From: an uncultured Shewanella sp.
GTDB lineage: Bacteria; Pseudomonadota; Gammaproteobacteria; Enterobacterales; Shewanellaceae
Reading direction: 5' to 3'
DNA: 64,000 nucleotides
Assembly: GCF_947497935.1 (NCBI RefSeq)
Contig: NZ_CANMIO010000001.1
Coordinates: forward strand, 186,001-250,000
Part shown: positions 1 to 8,091 of the stretch, in pieces
Layout: the number at the start of each line of letters is the position of its first letter
Position numbering within the stretch: the first letter of the stretch is position 1
Position numbers and translations under genes: made by a program
Notes under the pieces: model-generated
What the model saw: only the letters and a program-made list of their open reading frames with translations
Told to the model about the DNA's origin: nothing
Database searches by the model: none

Positions 1-1
1 C

Positions 2-334
2 ATCATGTTATCGGCACAAGAGAGGTTAGGTGAGTGGGCCGATGTCCATAAGGTGATGGAACTGGCGCGCATTCGAAATCCTTATTACTACTATGGTATG
101 GCACAGCAAGCTTACTTCGATAAAGAATACCAAGATGCACTCACCTGGTATAAAAGAGCGATTGCTAAAGCCGACTATCGACATGAATTCTATTTTGGCC
201 TATCGCGTACTTATTGGGTTACCGGGGATGAAAGGCGTGCTGAGCAGAGTTTAAAGAAAGCGCTCAAGCTAACGACCGACGAGCATAATAAACGCCGCTA
301 TCAAGCTAAGTTACATGCCATGAGAAGCCATTAG
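2..334 (+). CDS. TPR-repeat protein, C-terminal part
   Basis: The reading frame is open to the window edge, so this is the C-terminal ~110 residues of a longer protein. An in-frame ATG at position 5 is probably internal. The visible part has the helical spacing of tetratricopeptide repeats: one unit around AYFDKEYQDALTWYKRAIAK and another around GDERRAEQSLKKALKL. TPRs are protein-interaction scaffolds. No catalytic motif is visible and the partner cannot be named. The tail is basic. Confidence 0.6.
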   Translation: MMLSAQERLGEWADVHKVMELARIRNPYYYYGMAQQAYFDKEYQDALTWYKRAIAKADYRHEFYFGLSRTYWVTGDERRAEQSLKKALKLTTDEHNKRRYQAKLHAMRSH

Positions 335-727
335 CGTGATTACCTCATAAATATTAGACGGCAGTATTGCCCTCATCTTTAGGTCAGCAATACCATAATA
401 TATCTGCTTTTATCGGCCTGGTATTTTACTTGGTTTTGCGGCCGAGATGACATAGCTCGGGATCCTGTTTATGTCCCACAGCTCTACTTAAGCTGAAAAA
501 TACAAGCTGTCGATAATTATCGGCAGTTTTTTTTGGTTATTAAGGTCATTTTGTTATCACTGCTATAGATTTTCTTATCAGTTATTTTCTTTTTAAACAA
601 TAAATTAAAAATAATCATATGAAATAATAATAACTTGATTGCAATCTGGGTTTTTACTGGATAAATTGAATGCAGTATCACAATTGAGAGATCTGTATTC
701 ATAGGCTAGACGGAGCTAAGTATTACC
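335..727. other. Intergenic region before aroG with several hairpins
   Basis: There is no credible gene in these 393 bases. Inverted repeats lie near 361-393 and 443-462, and a terminator-like hairpin lies at 512-540. The last ~180 bases before aroG are AT-rich. A possible promoter is TTGCAA at 639-644 and TAAATT at 662-667 with a 17-base gap, which is a weak match. I looked for a Phe- or Tyr-rich leader peptide before the hairpin and did not find one, so attenuation is not supported. Confidence 0.5.
512..540 (+). terminator. Rho-independent terminator downstream of the TPR gene
   Basis: A 10-bp stem (CTGTCGATAA / TTATCGGCAG, one G-T pair) is followed by eight T residues. It lies ~180 bases after the TPR gene and ~190 before aroG, so it probably ends upstream transcription. 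Confidence 0.65.
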
Positions 728-1783
728 ATGTATTACCAAAATGATGATGTTCGAATTAATAAGATTAAAGAGTTGTTGCCTCCAATTGCTATCTTAGAGC
801 GATTTCCTGCAACTGAGAACGCATCGGCTACCGTGTTTAATGCCCGTGAAAATATTCATAACATTTTAGCCAAGAAAGATGACAGGCTATTAGTGGTGAT
901 TGGTCCATGCTCTATTCATGATCCTGTGGCGGCACTCGAGTATGGTAAGCGTTTAGTTGAACTGCGTGAGCGATATAAAGATCAGCTTGAAATTGTTATG
1001 CGGGTCTATTTTGAGAAGCCTAGAACAACTGTGGGTTGGAAGGGATTAATCAACGACCCATACATGGATAACAGTTTTAAACTAAACGATGGTTTGCGCA
1101 CTGCCAGAAAGCTGTTGTTAGATCTAAACAATCTGGGCTTACCAACTGCGGGAGAGTTCTTAGATATGATCACGCCCCAGTACGTGGCTGATCTTATGTG
1201 CTGGGGAGCCATTGGTGCACGCACAACTGAGTCTCAGGTGCATCGGGAATTGGCCTCGGGTCTGTCGAGTCCTGTCGGCTTTAAAAATGGTACCGACGGC
1301 ACTATCAAGGTGGCTATCGATGCGATTGGCGCCGCAAGCGCGCCTCATCATTTCTTGTCTGTGACCAAGTTCGGCCATTCGGCGATTGTCGAGACCAAGG
1401 GTAATCCAGATTGTCATATCATCTTGCGTGGTGGTAAAGAGCCAAATTACAGCGCCGAGCATGTCGCCGATATCAATCTGCAGCTAGAGAAAGCTGGTCT
1501 GGCTAAAAACATCATGATCGACTTTAGCCATGCCAATAGCAGCAAGCAGTTCGAACGTCAGATGCTTGTTGCGGAAGATGTTGGCACTCAGATGGCAAAC
1601 GGCGACAGGTCTATCTTTGGTGTAATGGTTGAAAGTAACTTGATTGAAGGGCGACAGGATCATATCGAAGGTCAATCACTTTGTTATGGTCAAAGTGTGA
1701 CGGATGCTTGTATCGGCTGGAAAGATTCTGAGAAGCTATTGGATATGCTCAACGAGAGTGTCGTTAAGCGCAGAAATTGCTAG
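728..1783 (+). CDS. aroG: 3-deoxy-7-phosphoheptulonate (DAHP) synthase, AroG type
   Basis: Catalyses the first step of the shikimate pathway in the cytoplasm, condensing phosphoenolpyruvate with erythrose 4-phosphate. The 351-residue protein matches E. coli AroG (350 residues) almost end to end. Visible motifs include GPCSIHDP at 59-66, whose Cys61 is the metal ligand in AroG, KPRT at 97-100 in the PEP site, and GARTTESQVHRELASG near 163-178. The N-terminal MYYQNDDVRI resembles the Phe-sensitive isozyme more than the Tyr- or Trp-sensitive ones. Feedback specificity is therefore inferred rather than shown. It stands alone, followed by its own terminator. Confidence 0.95.
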   Translation: MYYQNDDVRINKIKELLPPIAILERFPATENASATVFNARENIHNILAKKDDRLLVVIGPCSIHDPVAALEYGKRLVELRERYKDQLEIVMRVYFEKPRTTVGWKGLINDPYMDNSFKLNDGLRTARKLLLDLNNLGLPTAGEFLDMITPQYVADLMCWGAIGARTTESQVHRELASGLSSPVGFKNGTDGTIKVAIDAIGAASAPHHFLSVTKFGHSAIVETKGNPDCHIILRGGKEPNYSAEHVADINLQLEKAGLAKNIMIDFSHANSSKQFERQMLVAEDVGTQMANGDRSIFGVMVESNLIEGRQDHIEGQSLCYGQSVTDACIGWKDSEKLLDMLNESVVKRRNC

Positions 1784-1807
1784 CTTTAAATACATAGCTA
1801 TAAATAC

Positions 1808-1836
1808 AAAAAAAGGAGGCATTAGCCTCCTTTTTT
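1808..1836. terminator. Bidirectional terminator between aroG and the 58-aa gene
   Basis: GGAGGC / GCCTCC stem with an ATTA loop, flanked by an A-run on the left and a T-run on the right. It can serve aroG on the plus strand and the convergent small gene on the minus strand. Confidence 0.85.
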
Positions 1837-1859
1837 ACAAATCATTGAGTCGGATAAGG

Positions 1860-2036
1860 TTATTTTATCTCTTGCTCAATTAAGTATTCGTTGGCTTTCG
1901 CTAAGCTGCCAAAAGAAGCAATTAGATTACTCTGTCCCTTTTCTTGGATCTCAGGGTTTCCTGATTGAGTCATCATCCATATCCATGTTTGGATGAGTGG
2001 TAAGGGGGGATATTTTGGCTTGGATGAGTCCAGCAT
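1860..2036 (-). CDS. Small protein of unknown function (58 aa)
   Basis: A 58-residue frame runs from ATG at 2036 to TAA at 1860, with an AGGA ribosome binding site about five bases before the ATG. The protein is acidic to neutral and soluble-looking, starting MLDSSKPKYPPLPLIQTW and containing a Trp/Met-rich stretch (TWIWMMTQSGN). I do not recognise the family. The good start signal, the shared terminator with aroG and the unusual but orderly composition suggest a real gene. It is convergent with aroG and divergent from the ABC exporter. Confidence 0.55.
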   Translation of the reverse strand: MLDSSKPKYPPLPLIQTWIWMMTQSGNPEIQEKGQSNLIASFGSLAKANEYLIEQEIK

Positions 2037-2378
2037 GTTTGCATCCTTTTTTAGTTAACGTTAAAAGAGCATTTTTTTAGCCCTTCTTGCCTGTTTACCT
2101 TTAATATTTTGCGGAAGAGTATCAAATTCTTTTCTTTGGGTTAACAGAATTTGCGCTACTTAACACAAAATTACCGAGAAAGGTGCAAACTACTCCTTAT
2201 GGAGAGTCTAAAATGCACTCTGTCGGGCTAAAGTCGTACGATACCACAGCTTGTTACCTATGGTCGTTAACTTTTTATAAACATTACTCTGATGTGATTT
2301 GTGCCGAATAAAGCTAACTTACTATCACTTAATTAAAAACCTTCTTAGTTTGCACTTTTAAAGAATTTGGAATTTTAA
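2037..2378. other. Divergent intergenic region before the ABC exporter
   Basis: This 342-base AT-rich stretch carries the promoters of the small minus-strand gene and of the ABC exporter. A short hairpin (CTCC/GGAG) lies near 2193-2204. A possible 32-codon frame at 2213-2311 is listed separately. No regulator site could be named. Confidence 0.4.
2213..2311 (+). CDS. Possible 32-aa upstream ORF
   Basis: ATG at 2213 is preceded by GGAGAG seven bases upstream and runs 32 codons to TAA at 2311, ending 67 bases before the ABC exporter start. The peptide begins MHSVGLKSYDTTACYLW. No family is recognised. It could be a leader peptide or chance. The only support is the ribosome binding site and its position. 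Confidence 0.2.
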   Translation: MHSVGLKSYDTTACYLWSLTFYKHYSDVICAE

Positions 2379-4151
2379 ATGCGCCCCTCTTTATATTTCG
2401 ATGGTCCAATTGGTAAATTAAATTGGCATGTATTGCGCATGCTATGGCCTTACCTGATCGAGTTTAAACAAAGAGTCGGCTGGGCCTTGTTATGTCTGGT
2501 TATTGCAAAAGTAGCCAGTGTAGGCCTGCCGTTTGTTCTTAAGGCGTTGGTTGACGGTCTCTCTAACTCTTCTGCCGAGGAGCTTATCTCGGTTCCGATC
2601 TCTTTAGTGATCGCCTATGGCTGCATTCGCTTACTGAACACCATTATTTCAGAGGTGAGAGACACGCTATTTGGGCGAGTGACAGAGCGAGCTATTCGCC
2701 GCCTAGGGATGGCGGTGTTCGAACATCTGCATCGTTTGGATATGGGGTTTCACTTAGAGCGCAGAACGGGGGGATTATCGCGAGATATCGAGCGTGGTAC
2801 CAGTGGCATGAGTTTCTTGATGCGCTTCATGGTGTTTAACATTGTGCCGACGATTCTTGAAATCATTCTAGTCGTGGGGATCTTATTTTATAACTATGGC
2901 TATGCTTTTGCCGGCGTGACGCTGCTCTCGGTGATTGCTTATGGGGCTTATTCGGTTGTTGCTACCGAATGGCGTACAGGCTATGTACGTGATGCTGCTA
3001 AAGCCGACTCGGTCTCTAATACCCGAGCGATCGATAGCTTACTTAACTATGAAACGGTTAAATATTTCAATAACGAGCAGTATGAAGCTCAGCAGTATGA
3101 TGTGGCTTTGGCGCAATGGGAGGAGGCTAAGCGTAAGAATCGACTCTCCCTGTTTGCATTAAATGCGGGGCAGGCTTGTATCATCTCGGTGGCGATGACA
3201 TTGATGTTAGGTATGGCGGCGTATGATGTGGTGCAAGGCGAGATGACCATAGGTGATTTTGTATTGATCAACGCCTTTATGATGCAATTATTCATTCCAC
3301 TTAATTTTTTAGGTTTCGTTTATCGAGAGATCCGCGGCGCCTTTGCTAATATCGAGCGGATGTTTGATCTATTGGATAAAGTCCCTTCGATCCAAGATTC
3401 GGCTGACGCTAATAATCAGGTATTGACCCAAGGTCGTGTGACATTTCAGCAAGTGGGATTTAGCTACGACTCTAGAAAGATTTTAGATGATGTCAGCTTT
3501 ACCATAGAAGCAGGCCAAAAAGTGGCAATCGTTGGTGATAGTGGCGCGGGAAAGTCGACTCTGGTTAAGCTATTATTTCGTTTTTATGATGTGGACCATG
3601 GGCAGATCTGTATCGATGGTCATGATATCCGCTCCTTGACGCAGAACTGTTTGCGCAAGGCCATAGCGATAGTGCCACAAGATACTGTGCTGTTTAATGA
3701 TACCTTGGTTGAGAATATTCGCTATGGTCGCCCTGACGCTACTCGAGAAGAGATAGGTGCAGCGATTAAGATGGCACACCTTAGCCACTTTATTGAGAGC
3801 CTTCCTGAAGGCGGGGAAACGAAAGTTGGAGAGCGGGGCCTAAAGTTATCCGGTGGAGAGAAACAGCGAGTCGCGATAGCGAGAGCAATCTTAAAGAAGT
3901 CACCTATTTTGGTTTTCGATGAGGCGACCTCATCTTTAGACAGCCATTCTGAACAGGCAATTTTAACCGCCTTAAAGGAGGTGGCAAAAGGGCATACAAG
4001 CTTAGTGATTGCTCATCGACTCTCCACCGTTGTCGATGCTGACCGTATCATAGTTTTGAGTAAGGGCAGAGTGGTCGAAACGGGTAACCATAACGAGTTA
4101 CTCGCAGCGAAGGGCTTCTATGCTAATCTTTGGCGAGTACAACAGGAGTAA
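2379..4151 (+). CDS. ABC exporter of the Atm1 / heavy-metal type
   Basis: A 590-residue half-transporter of the inner membrane: an N-terminal six-helix membrane domain (about 1-330) fused to an ATPase domain. Walker A GDSGAGKST is at about 386-394, the signature LSGGEKQRVAIARAIL near 490, and Walker B ILVFDEATSS near 510. The full-length resemblance (for example ERRTGGLSRDIERGTSGMSF and SLLNYETVKYFNNE) is to the Atm1/ABCB7 family, which exports glutathione-linked sulfur or metal compounds. Two copies would form the working dimer. The substrate in this organism is inferred from family. It appears to be a single-gene unit followed by a stem-loop. Confidence 0.85.
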   Translation: MRPSLYFDGPIGKLNWHVLRMLWPYLIEFKQRVGWALLCLVIAKVASVGLPFVLKALVDGLSNSSAEELISVPISLVIAYGCIRLLNTIISEVRDTLFGRVTERAIRRLGMAVFEHLHRLDMGFHLERRTGGLSRDIERGTSGMSFLMRFMVFNIVPTILEIILVVGILFYNYGYAFAGVTLLSVIAYGAYSVVATEWRTGYVRDAAKADSVSNTRAIDSLLNYETVKYFNNEQYEAQQYDVALAQWEEAKRKNRLSLFALNAGQACIISVAMTLMLGMAAYDVVQGEMTIGDFVLINAFMMQLFIPLNFLGFVYREIRGAFANIERMFDLLDKVPSIQDSADANNQVLTQGRVTFQQVGFSYDSRKILDDVSFTIEAGQKVAIVGDSGAGKSTLVKLLFRFYDVDHGQICIDGHDIRSLTQNCLRKAIAIVPQDTVLFNDTLVENIRYGRPDATREEIGAAIKMAHLSHFIESLPEGGETKVGERGLKLSGGEKQRVAIARAILKKSPILVFDEATSSLDSHSEQAILTALKEVAKGHTSLVIAHRLSTVVDADRIIVLSKGRVVETGNHNELLAAKGFYANLWRVQQE

Positions 4152-4160
4152 GTTTGGTTA

Positions 4161-4202
4161 AAACCTGCTTATTATTAAAGTATTATTAAGCAAAGCAGGT
4201 TT
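4161..4202 (+). other. Stem-loop after the ABC exporter
   Basis: Perfect 10-bp stem AAACCTGCTT (4161-4170) / AAGCAGGTTT (4193-4202) with an AT-rich loop. There is no T-run of useful length after it, so it may protect the mRNA 3' end rather than terminate transcription. Confidence 0.5.
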
Positions 4203-4280
4203 AGGGTTCAGCATAGGTTCAGTTTCATGTGTCTATAATCGTTCTTAACTTAACGGGACGCTAATGCTGAGAAGGTCACA

Positions 4281-4544
4281 ATGAAAAATATACCTATACT
4301 CGTACACATTGAAGGGCAAGACAGCCAAGTAAACACCGACTGGCTTGCGATAATGGCGACACTGAAAAAACGTGGGCTAGAAAATGATGAGCTTGAAGTG
4401 GTGTACTTTGAATTATGTGCCGGTATGAGGGTGACTACCCGAGGGTTAGGCTTAGCCAAAGCCAGCCCCATCGATCCATTACAAGGCCTGTTACATGAGC
4501 CAAAGTTTTCGGCTAGAGATTATGCAGGCATGCTAAGTGCTTAA
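4281..4544 (+). CDS. Conserved-looking small protein of unknown function (87 aa)
   Basis: An 87-residue soluble protein, MKNIPILVHIEGQ at its start, with no signal peptide or membrane segment. It alternates hydrophobic strands with a helix (DWLAIMATLKKRGLENDELE), which suggests a compact alpha/beta fold. The family is not recognised. The ATG at 4281 follows a purine-rich GAGAAGG at 4267-4273. It sits alone between the ABC exporter and a 13-bp tandem repeat. Confidence 0.55.
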   Translation: MKNIPILVHIEGQDSQVNTDWLAIMATLKKRGLENDELEVVYFELCAGMRVTTRGLGLAKASPIDPLQGLLHEPKFSARDYAGMLSA

Positions 4545-4563
4545 TTAATTTAGTGTTTTATCA

Positions 4564-4628
4564 CTCAAGTCTATCGCTCAAGGCTCTCGCTCAAGGCTCT
4601 CGTTCAAGGCTATCGCTCAAGGCTATGC
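4564..4628 (+). repeat. Tandem repeat, five copies of a 13-bp unit
   Basis: Five consecutive 13-base units close to CTCAAGGCTCTCG fill 4564-4628, differing at one to three positions each. The array lies between the 3' ends of two convergent small genes. No stem-loop or reading frame explains it. Confidence 0.9.
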
Positions 4629-4662
4629 CGATTAAGCTTTAGCTACTTGGGCCTTTAATCAC

Positions 4663-4860
4663 TCAAGTAATTGGTTTACCCATTTTCCAACCGTCGCAGA
4701 TCAGCTTAGGTTGAGGAGAAGGTTCTTTTGTTGGTTTCAATCCAATGATTTTACCTTCTCTAAAGCAGATAAATTCACCTTCAATGTTGGTCATTCGCTG
4801 ACAAGTGCTACAACTTGCCGATAGCGGCTTATTGTTTGAAGACGTATTTGAATTGCTCAC
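4663..4860 (-). CDS. Small Cys-containing protein of unknown function (65 aa)
   Basis: I place the start at GTG 4860, which has GAGGGA six bases upstream. An in-frame TTG at 4893 lacks such a site. The 65-residue product has CSTCQR, a later FICFREGK and LICDGWK, four Cys residues in total, which could bind zinc or form disulfides. No signal peptide is seen. The family is not recognised. It converges on the 87-aa gene across the tandem repeat. Confidence 0.45.
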   Translation of the reverse strand: MSNSNTSSNNKPLSASCSTCQRMTNIEGEFICFREGKIIGLKPTKEPSPQPKLICDGWKMGKPIT

Positions 4861-5051
4861 CGTATATCCCTCACTGCTACTTACTTGCGTCAAATTAATC
4901 TTGTGTAGAAGTTCGGTTATCCCCTTTCCCGAAGCCCGTATTTAATCATTTAACGATCAATATACCAAGCTTTATACCTCATTCAGCTAAATAGTTTTCC
5001 GTTTAATTCGCATTTTAATTCATGTTTGGCCGTCAGGTTTTGTTGTTAAGC

Positions 5052-5618
5052 TTACTTACCAAAGTGGGTTTGGGTCAGGTTTACGTCCCCTGATTCAGTA
5101 ATCGAGAGTTGATATAGAGTGCCATATTGAGCTTCATCAATGGTCGGAAGACTCGGCCCTCCTAATGCCTTAATGATAAGTGGCACAGTGTTGGAGTGTC
5201 CGGCAATTAGGCTATTCCCCGAAGTTTGATTGACTAAAGTGACCACTGAAGCCACATGAGCCTCTACTCCAAACTGAGTGTCGGCAATGATTACCGGAAG
5301 TGAGCGTTGACTCGAAATGGGATCTAAAGTCAATTGGGTTCTTTGATAGTTAGAGGCAATAAGCTGAGAGAGTTGGAGTTGTTTTAGCGCTTCAGTTAGC
5401 GCCAGTGCTCTTTGTTGTCCCGCTTGAGTCAATATTGGGTTATGACTGCCATCTTCAATTTTTTCAGCATGCCTAACTAATACAACTGTCTTCGTTGGCG
5501 AGGCGCTCTTAGGGTCAATGATTCCGGGGGCGATTGGCTGTGCGCCACCGACCCAGCTCATAGTAAAAAGTAGTAGCCCGAGCATAGCGACTGCGATTGA
5601 TTTTAGCTGTGATCCCAT
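5052..5618 (-). CDS. Exported histidine phosphatase family protein
   Basis: A 188-residue protein with an N-terminal hydrophobic segment (about 8-25, ending near GGAQP), suggesting Sec export to the periplasm. The histidine phosphatase signature VLVRHAEK is near residues 47-54, giving the phospho-accepting His. A second conserved His occurs in LIAGHSNTVPLI. These proteins hydrolyse phosphate esters, as in the phosphoglycerate-mutase/SixA superfamily. Its substrate cannot be told from sequence. It is transcribed away from fpr. Confidence 0.8.
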   Translation of the reverse strand: MGSQLKSIAVAMLGLLLFTMSWVGGAQPIAPGIIDPKSASPTKTVVLVRHAEKIEDGSHNPILTQAGQQRALALTEALKQLQLSQLIASNYQRTQLTLDPISSQRSLPVIIADTQFGVEAHVASVVTLVNQTSGNSLIAGHSNTVPLIIKALGGPSLPTIDEAQYGTLYQLSITESGDVNLTQTHFGK

Positions 5619-5834
5619 AACTCCACTCCGTTAATGCTAACTTGTCTATTGGCTAGACTATTCTTTCTGAATATGAAATAAAAGCTAATGCAGGTATCCC
5701 ATTTGCAGGAGTCTGCAGGACGCAGCCTCACTCTGTAGAAAAGACTAACAACGGGAAGTTATTAGGATCTGGGACGGTTGAGTTGAGTGTTTAGGTTTAA
5801 TTGTTCATGTTTTGTCAGCTGTTTAGGAGGTGCT

Positions 5835-6584
5835 ATGTGGATTGAAGGTCGGGTCATAGAGAGGCGAGACTGGAACGATAAATTATTCTCGCTAAAGATT
5901 CGCGTCGATATTGGAGATTTTACAGCCGGACAGTTTATTAAGCTCAGCCAGGTAGTGGGTGAAAAACGAATTGGCCGAGCTTACTCGTTAGTTAACCCGC
6001 CGGGAAGTGATTATATAGAGGTGTTGGCGGTGGCCGTTGAAGAGGGGCAACTATCCCCAAACCTACAACTACTCGACGTCGGTGACGTTATTGATGTCGC
6101 CACCAAAGCGTCAGGCTTTATGACCTTAGATGAATTACCGAAAGAGGAACATAAAGGCAAGCATCTATGGTTTTTAGCCACAGGTACGGCAGTCGGGCCC
6201 TTCATCTCTATGATGGATACCAATGAGCCTTGGCTGACCTATGAGAAGTTAGTCTTGGTCTATGGAGTGCGTAAAGTTGAAGACTTAGCTTATCTTGAGC
6301 AGCTTAAGCAATATGAAGCAAGCTATCCGCAGCAGTTCAAACTGGTGCTATCGGTGACGCGTGAAGAGTTTAGTGGCGCACTGTCTACTCGGATCCCCGA
6401 TGCCATTACCTCTGGAGAGTTAGAAGCTAAAGTCGGTTTAACGCTTAGCCCAGAGACTTCACAAGTGATGATTTGTGGCAATCCTGAGATGATTACGCAG
6501 TCACAAGAGGTATTAAAAGCTAGAGGATTAGTGAAAAACCTTCGCCGTGCTCCGGGACAGGTTACCGTTGAACGATATTGGTAG
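5835..6584 (+). CDS. fpr: Ferredoxin/flavodoxin-NADP reductase
   Basis: A 249-residue cytoplasmic FAD enzyme that moves electrons between NADPH and ferredoxin or flavodoxin, supporting Fe-S and radical-SAM chemistry and oxidative stress defence. The FAD-binding RAYS motif is at 48-51, the NADP-binding GTAVGPF at about 117-123, and the C-terminal VERYW carries the aromatic residue expected to stack on the flavin. I chose ATG 5835 because AGGAGG lies just upstream and the length fits E. coli Fpr (248). A longer frame from 5787 lacks this. Confidence 0.92.
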   Translation: MWIEGRVIERRDWNDKLFSLKIRVDIGDFTAGQFIKLSQVVGEKRIGRAYSLVNPPGSDYIEVLAVAVEEGQLSPNLQLLDVGDVIDVATKASGFMTLDELPKEEHKGKHLWFLATGTAVGPFISMMDTNEPWLTYEKLVLVYGVRKVEDLAYLEQLKQYEASYPQQFKLVLSVTREEFSGALSTRIPDAITSGELEAKVGLTLSPETSQVMICGNPEMITQSQEVLKARGLVKNLRRAPGQVTVERYW

Positions 6585-6893
6585 AGTGATAGGGCTGCAG
6601 GCTTACTATTTTTAGATGCTGATTAGTGGAGCTTTTTCATCCGTCTTAGCCTAGATTCTGTGGATTTATAATAGATAAGGCTAGCTTGAGGTTTTGTCAC
6701 GGACTGTTATGAATTAATTATTAGCTAACTCCATGTAAGTTAAGTGTTTGCTTATGTAGATCTAGTTGTCATTTTTTAGTTAAAACCATGACAAATGCTT
6801 GCTGTTTATGTAAGTTTTTATTACTCTTGCTGCAATTGAGAATTATTATCAGTTGCACCTGGTGATTCGAACACTCGTTTAGGGAGAAGAGTA
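6585..6893. other. Intergenic region before the iron transporter
   Basis: These 309 bases hold no gene. The informative part is the Fur box near the 3' end, listed separately. A weak promoter may be TTGCTG at 6799-6804 with TACTCT at 6822-6827, which would put the Fur box near the transcription start. Confidence 0.4.
6837..6851 (+). promoter_or_regulatory. Fur box before the iron ABC transporter
   Basis: TGAGAATTATTATCA matches the 7-1-7 Fur consensus TGATAATNATTATCA at 13 of 14 defined bases. It ends 42 bases before the iron-binding protein start, a normal place for iron-dependent repression. Confidence 0.8.
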
Positions 6894-7901
6894 ATGAAAA
6901 TGGTAAAGAGTCTAGCTGTGATAGGACTGACTTGTTTTGCATCTATAGCCAATGCTGCAGATAGACTAACAGTTTATTCCTACCGACAAGCCTTTTTAAT
7001 CGATCCTATCTTAGAGAACTTTACTAAAGAGACGGGTGTGAAAGTCGATGTCGTCTTCTCCAAGAAGGGGATAGCCGAGCGTATGGTGCGTGAAGGACGA
7101 TTATCTAAAGCCGATATAGTATTAACATCTGACTTTTATCGTTTGATGGAGTTAGTGGAAAAGGATTTAGTCGTTCCCGCGAATAGTGACATTCTCAAGC
7201 AAAATATCCCTGCAAAATATCGCTCACCAGATGATGAGTGGTATGCGCTAACCATGCGAGTTCGCAACATTTATTCTTCTAAAGATCGTCTTGGCAAACT
7301 CGATATCAACTACGAAGATTTAGCGGACCCTAAGTATAAGGGCAAGATCTGTACTCGCAGCGGTAAACATCCATACAATGTTTCTCTCGTTGCTTCTATG
7401 ATTGCTCACCACGGAGAGCAAGAAACTAAAACATGGCTTGAAGGTTGGAAGGCAAACTTAGCTCGAAAGCCACAGGGTAATGATAGAGCGCAGGTGAAAG
7501 CGGTAAGTGAAGGCTTATGTGACTTAGCAGTCGGTAATAGCTATTACTTAGGTAAGATGCTACAAAACCCAGAACAAAAGCAGTGGGCCGATGCGATAGA
7601 GATTAACTTCCCTAATCAAGATAATCGTGGCTCGCATATCAACGTATCCGGTATGGCATTGGCCAAGCACTCTAAGAATCAAGCGGTAGCGCTTCAGTTG
7701 ATGGAGTATTTATCTGGTAATCAAGCGCAGCAAGCTTATGCTGAAGTTAATTTTGAATATCCAGTTAAAGCCGATGTGCAGCCGTCAGAACTCGTTGCTT
7801 CTTGGGGAACGTTTAAAGCCGATGACCTACCTATCTATAAGTTGGCTGAATACCATGGCGCAGCGATTAAATTGCTAGATGAAGTGAAGTTTGACCTTTA
7901 G
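6894..7901 (+). CDS. Periplasmic ferric-iron-binding protein of an ABC transporter
   Basis: A 335-residue substrate-binding protein (FbpA/FutA type) with a cleavable signal peptide of about 22 residues ending SIANA. The mature protein starts DRLTVYSYRQ, as in FutA and FbpA. The paired tyrosines in AVGNSYYLGKM fit the Tyr ligands that hold Fe(III) in this family. It delivers iron to the permease and ATPase encoded downstream. A Fur box precedes it, and a hairpin separates it from the permease gene. Ferric iron as substrate is inferred from family and regulation. Confidence 0.88.
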   Translation: MKMVKSLAVIGLTCFASIANAADRLTVYSYRQAFLIDPILENFTKETGVKVDVVFSKKGIAERMVREGRLSKADIVLTSDFYRLMELVEKDLVVPANSDILKQNIPAKYRSPDDEWYALTMRVRNIYSSKDRLGKLDINYEDLADPKYKGKICTRSGKHPYNVSLVASMIAHHGEQETKTWLEGWKANLARKPQGNDRAQVKAVSEGLCDLAVGNSYYLGKMLQNPEQKQWADAIEINFPNQDNRGSHINVSGMALAKHSKNQAVALQLMEYLSGNQAQQAYAEVNFEYPVKADVQPSELVASWGTFKADDLPIYKLAEYHGAAIKLLDEVKFDL

Positions 7902-8004
7902 TTAAAGGCTGGTCACAACTTAAGGTTGAGCTAACCTATTCAAGCTAGACTAGAAAGAGCGGTTTGAAGTTAATGGTTTAGCTCAGCCTAGCAATATTTC
8001 AGTT

Positions 8005-8030
8005 AACCTATCGTTTTAGATAGGTTTTCT
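8005..8030 (+). terminator. Intercistronic hairpin with T-rich tail
   Basis: Stem AACCTATC / GATAGGTT, six-base loop, followed by TTCTTGTTT. It sits between the binding-protein gene and the permease gene, where a leaky terminator would leave more mRNA for the abundant binding protein. Confidence 0.55.
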
Positions 8031-8091
8031 TGTTTATAACGATAATGGTCTCTAACAATAATTAGTCCCGTACACTTAGGTAGTTAATATT

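Noticed and set aside
517..702. 61-codon minus-strand frame before aroG
   Set aside because: Low-complexity AT-rich composition, overlaps the terminator hairpin, no ribosome binding site.
335..727. Attenuator with a leader peptide for aroG
   Set aside because: A hairpin with T-run exists, but no Phe- or Tyr-rich leader frame precedes it, and ~190 bases separate it from aroG.
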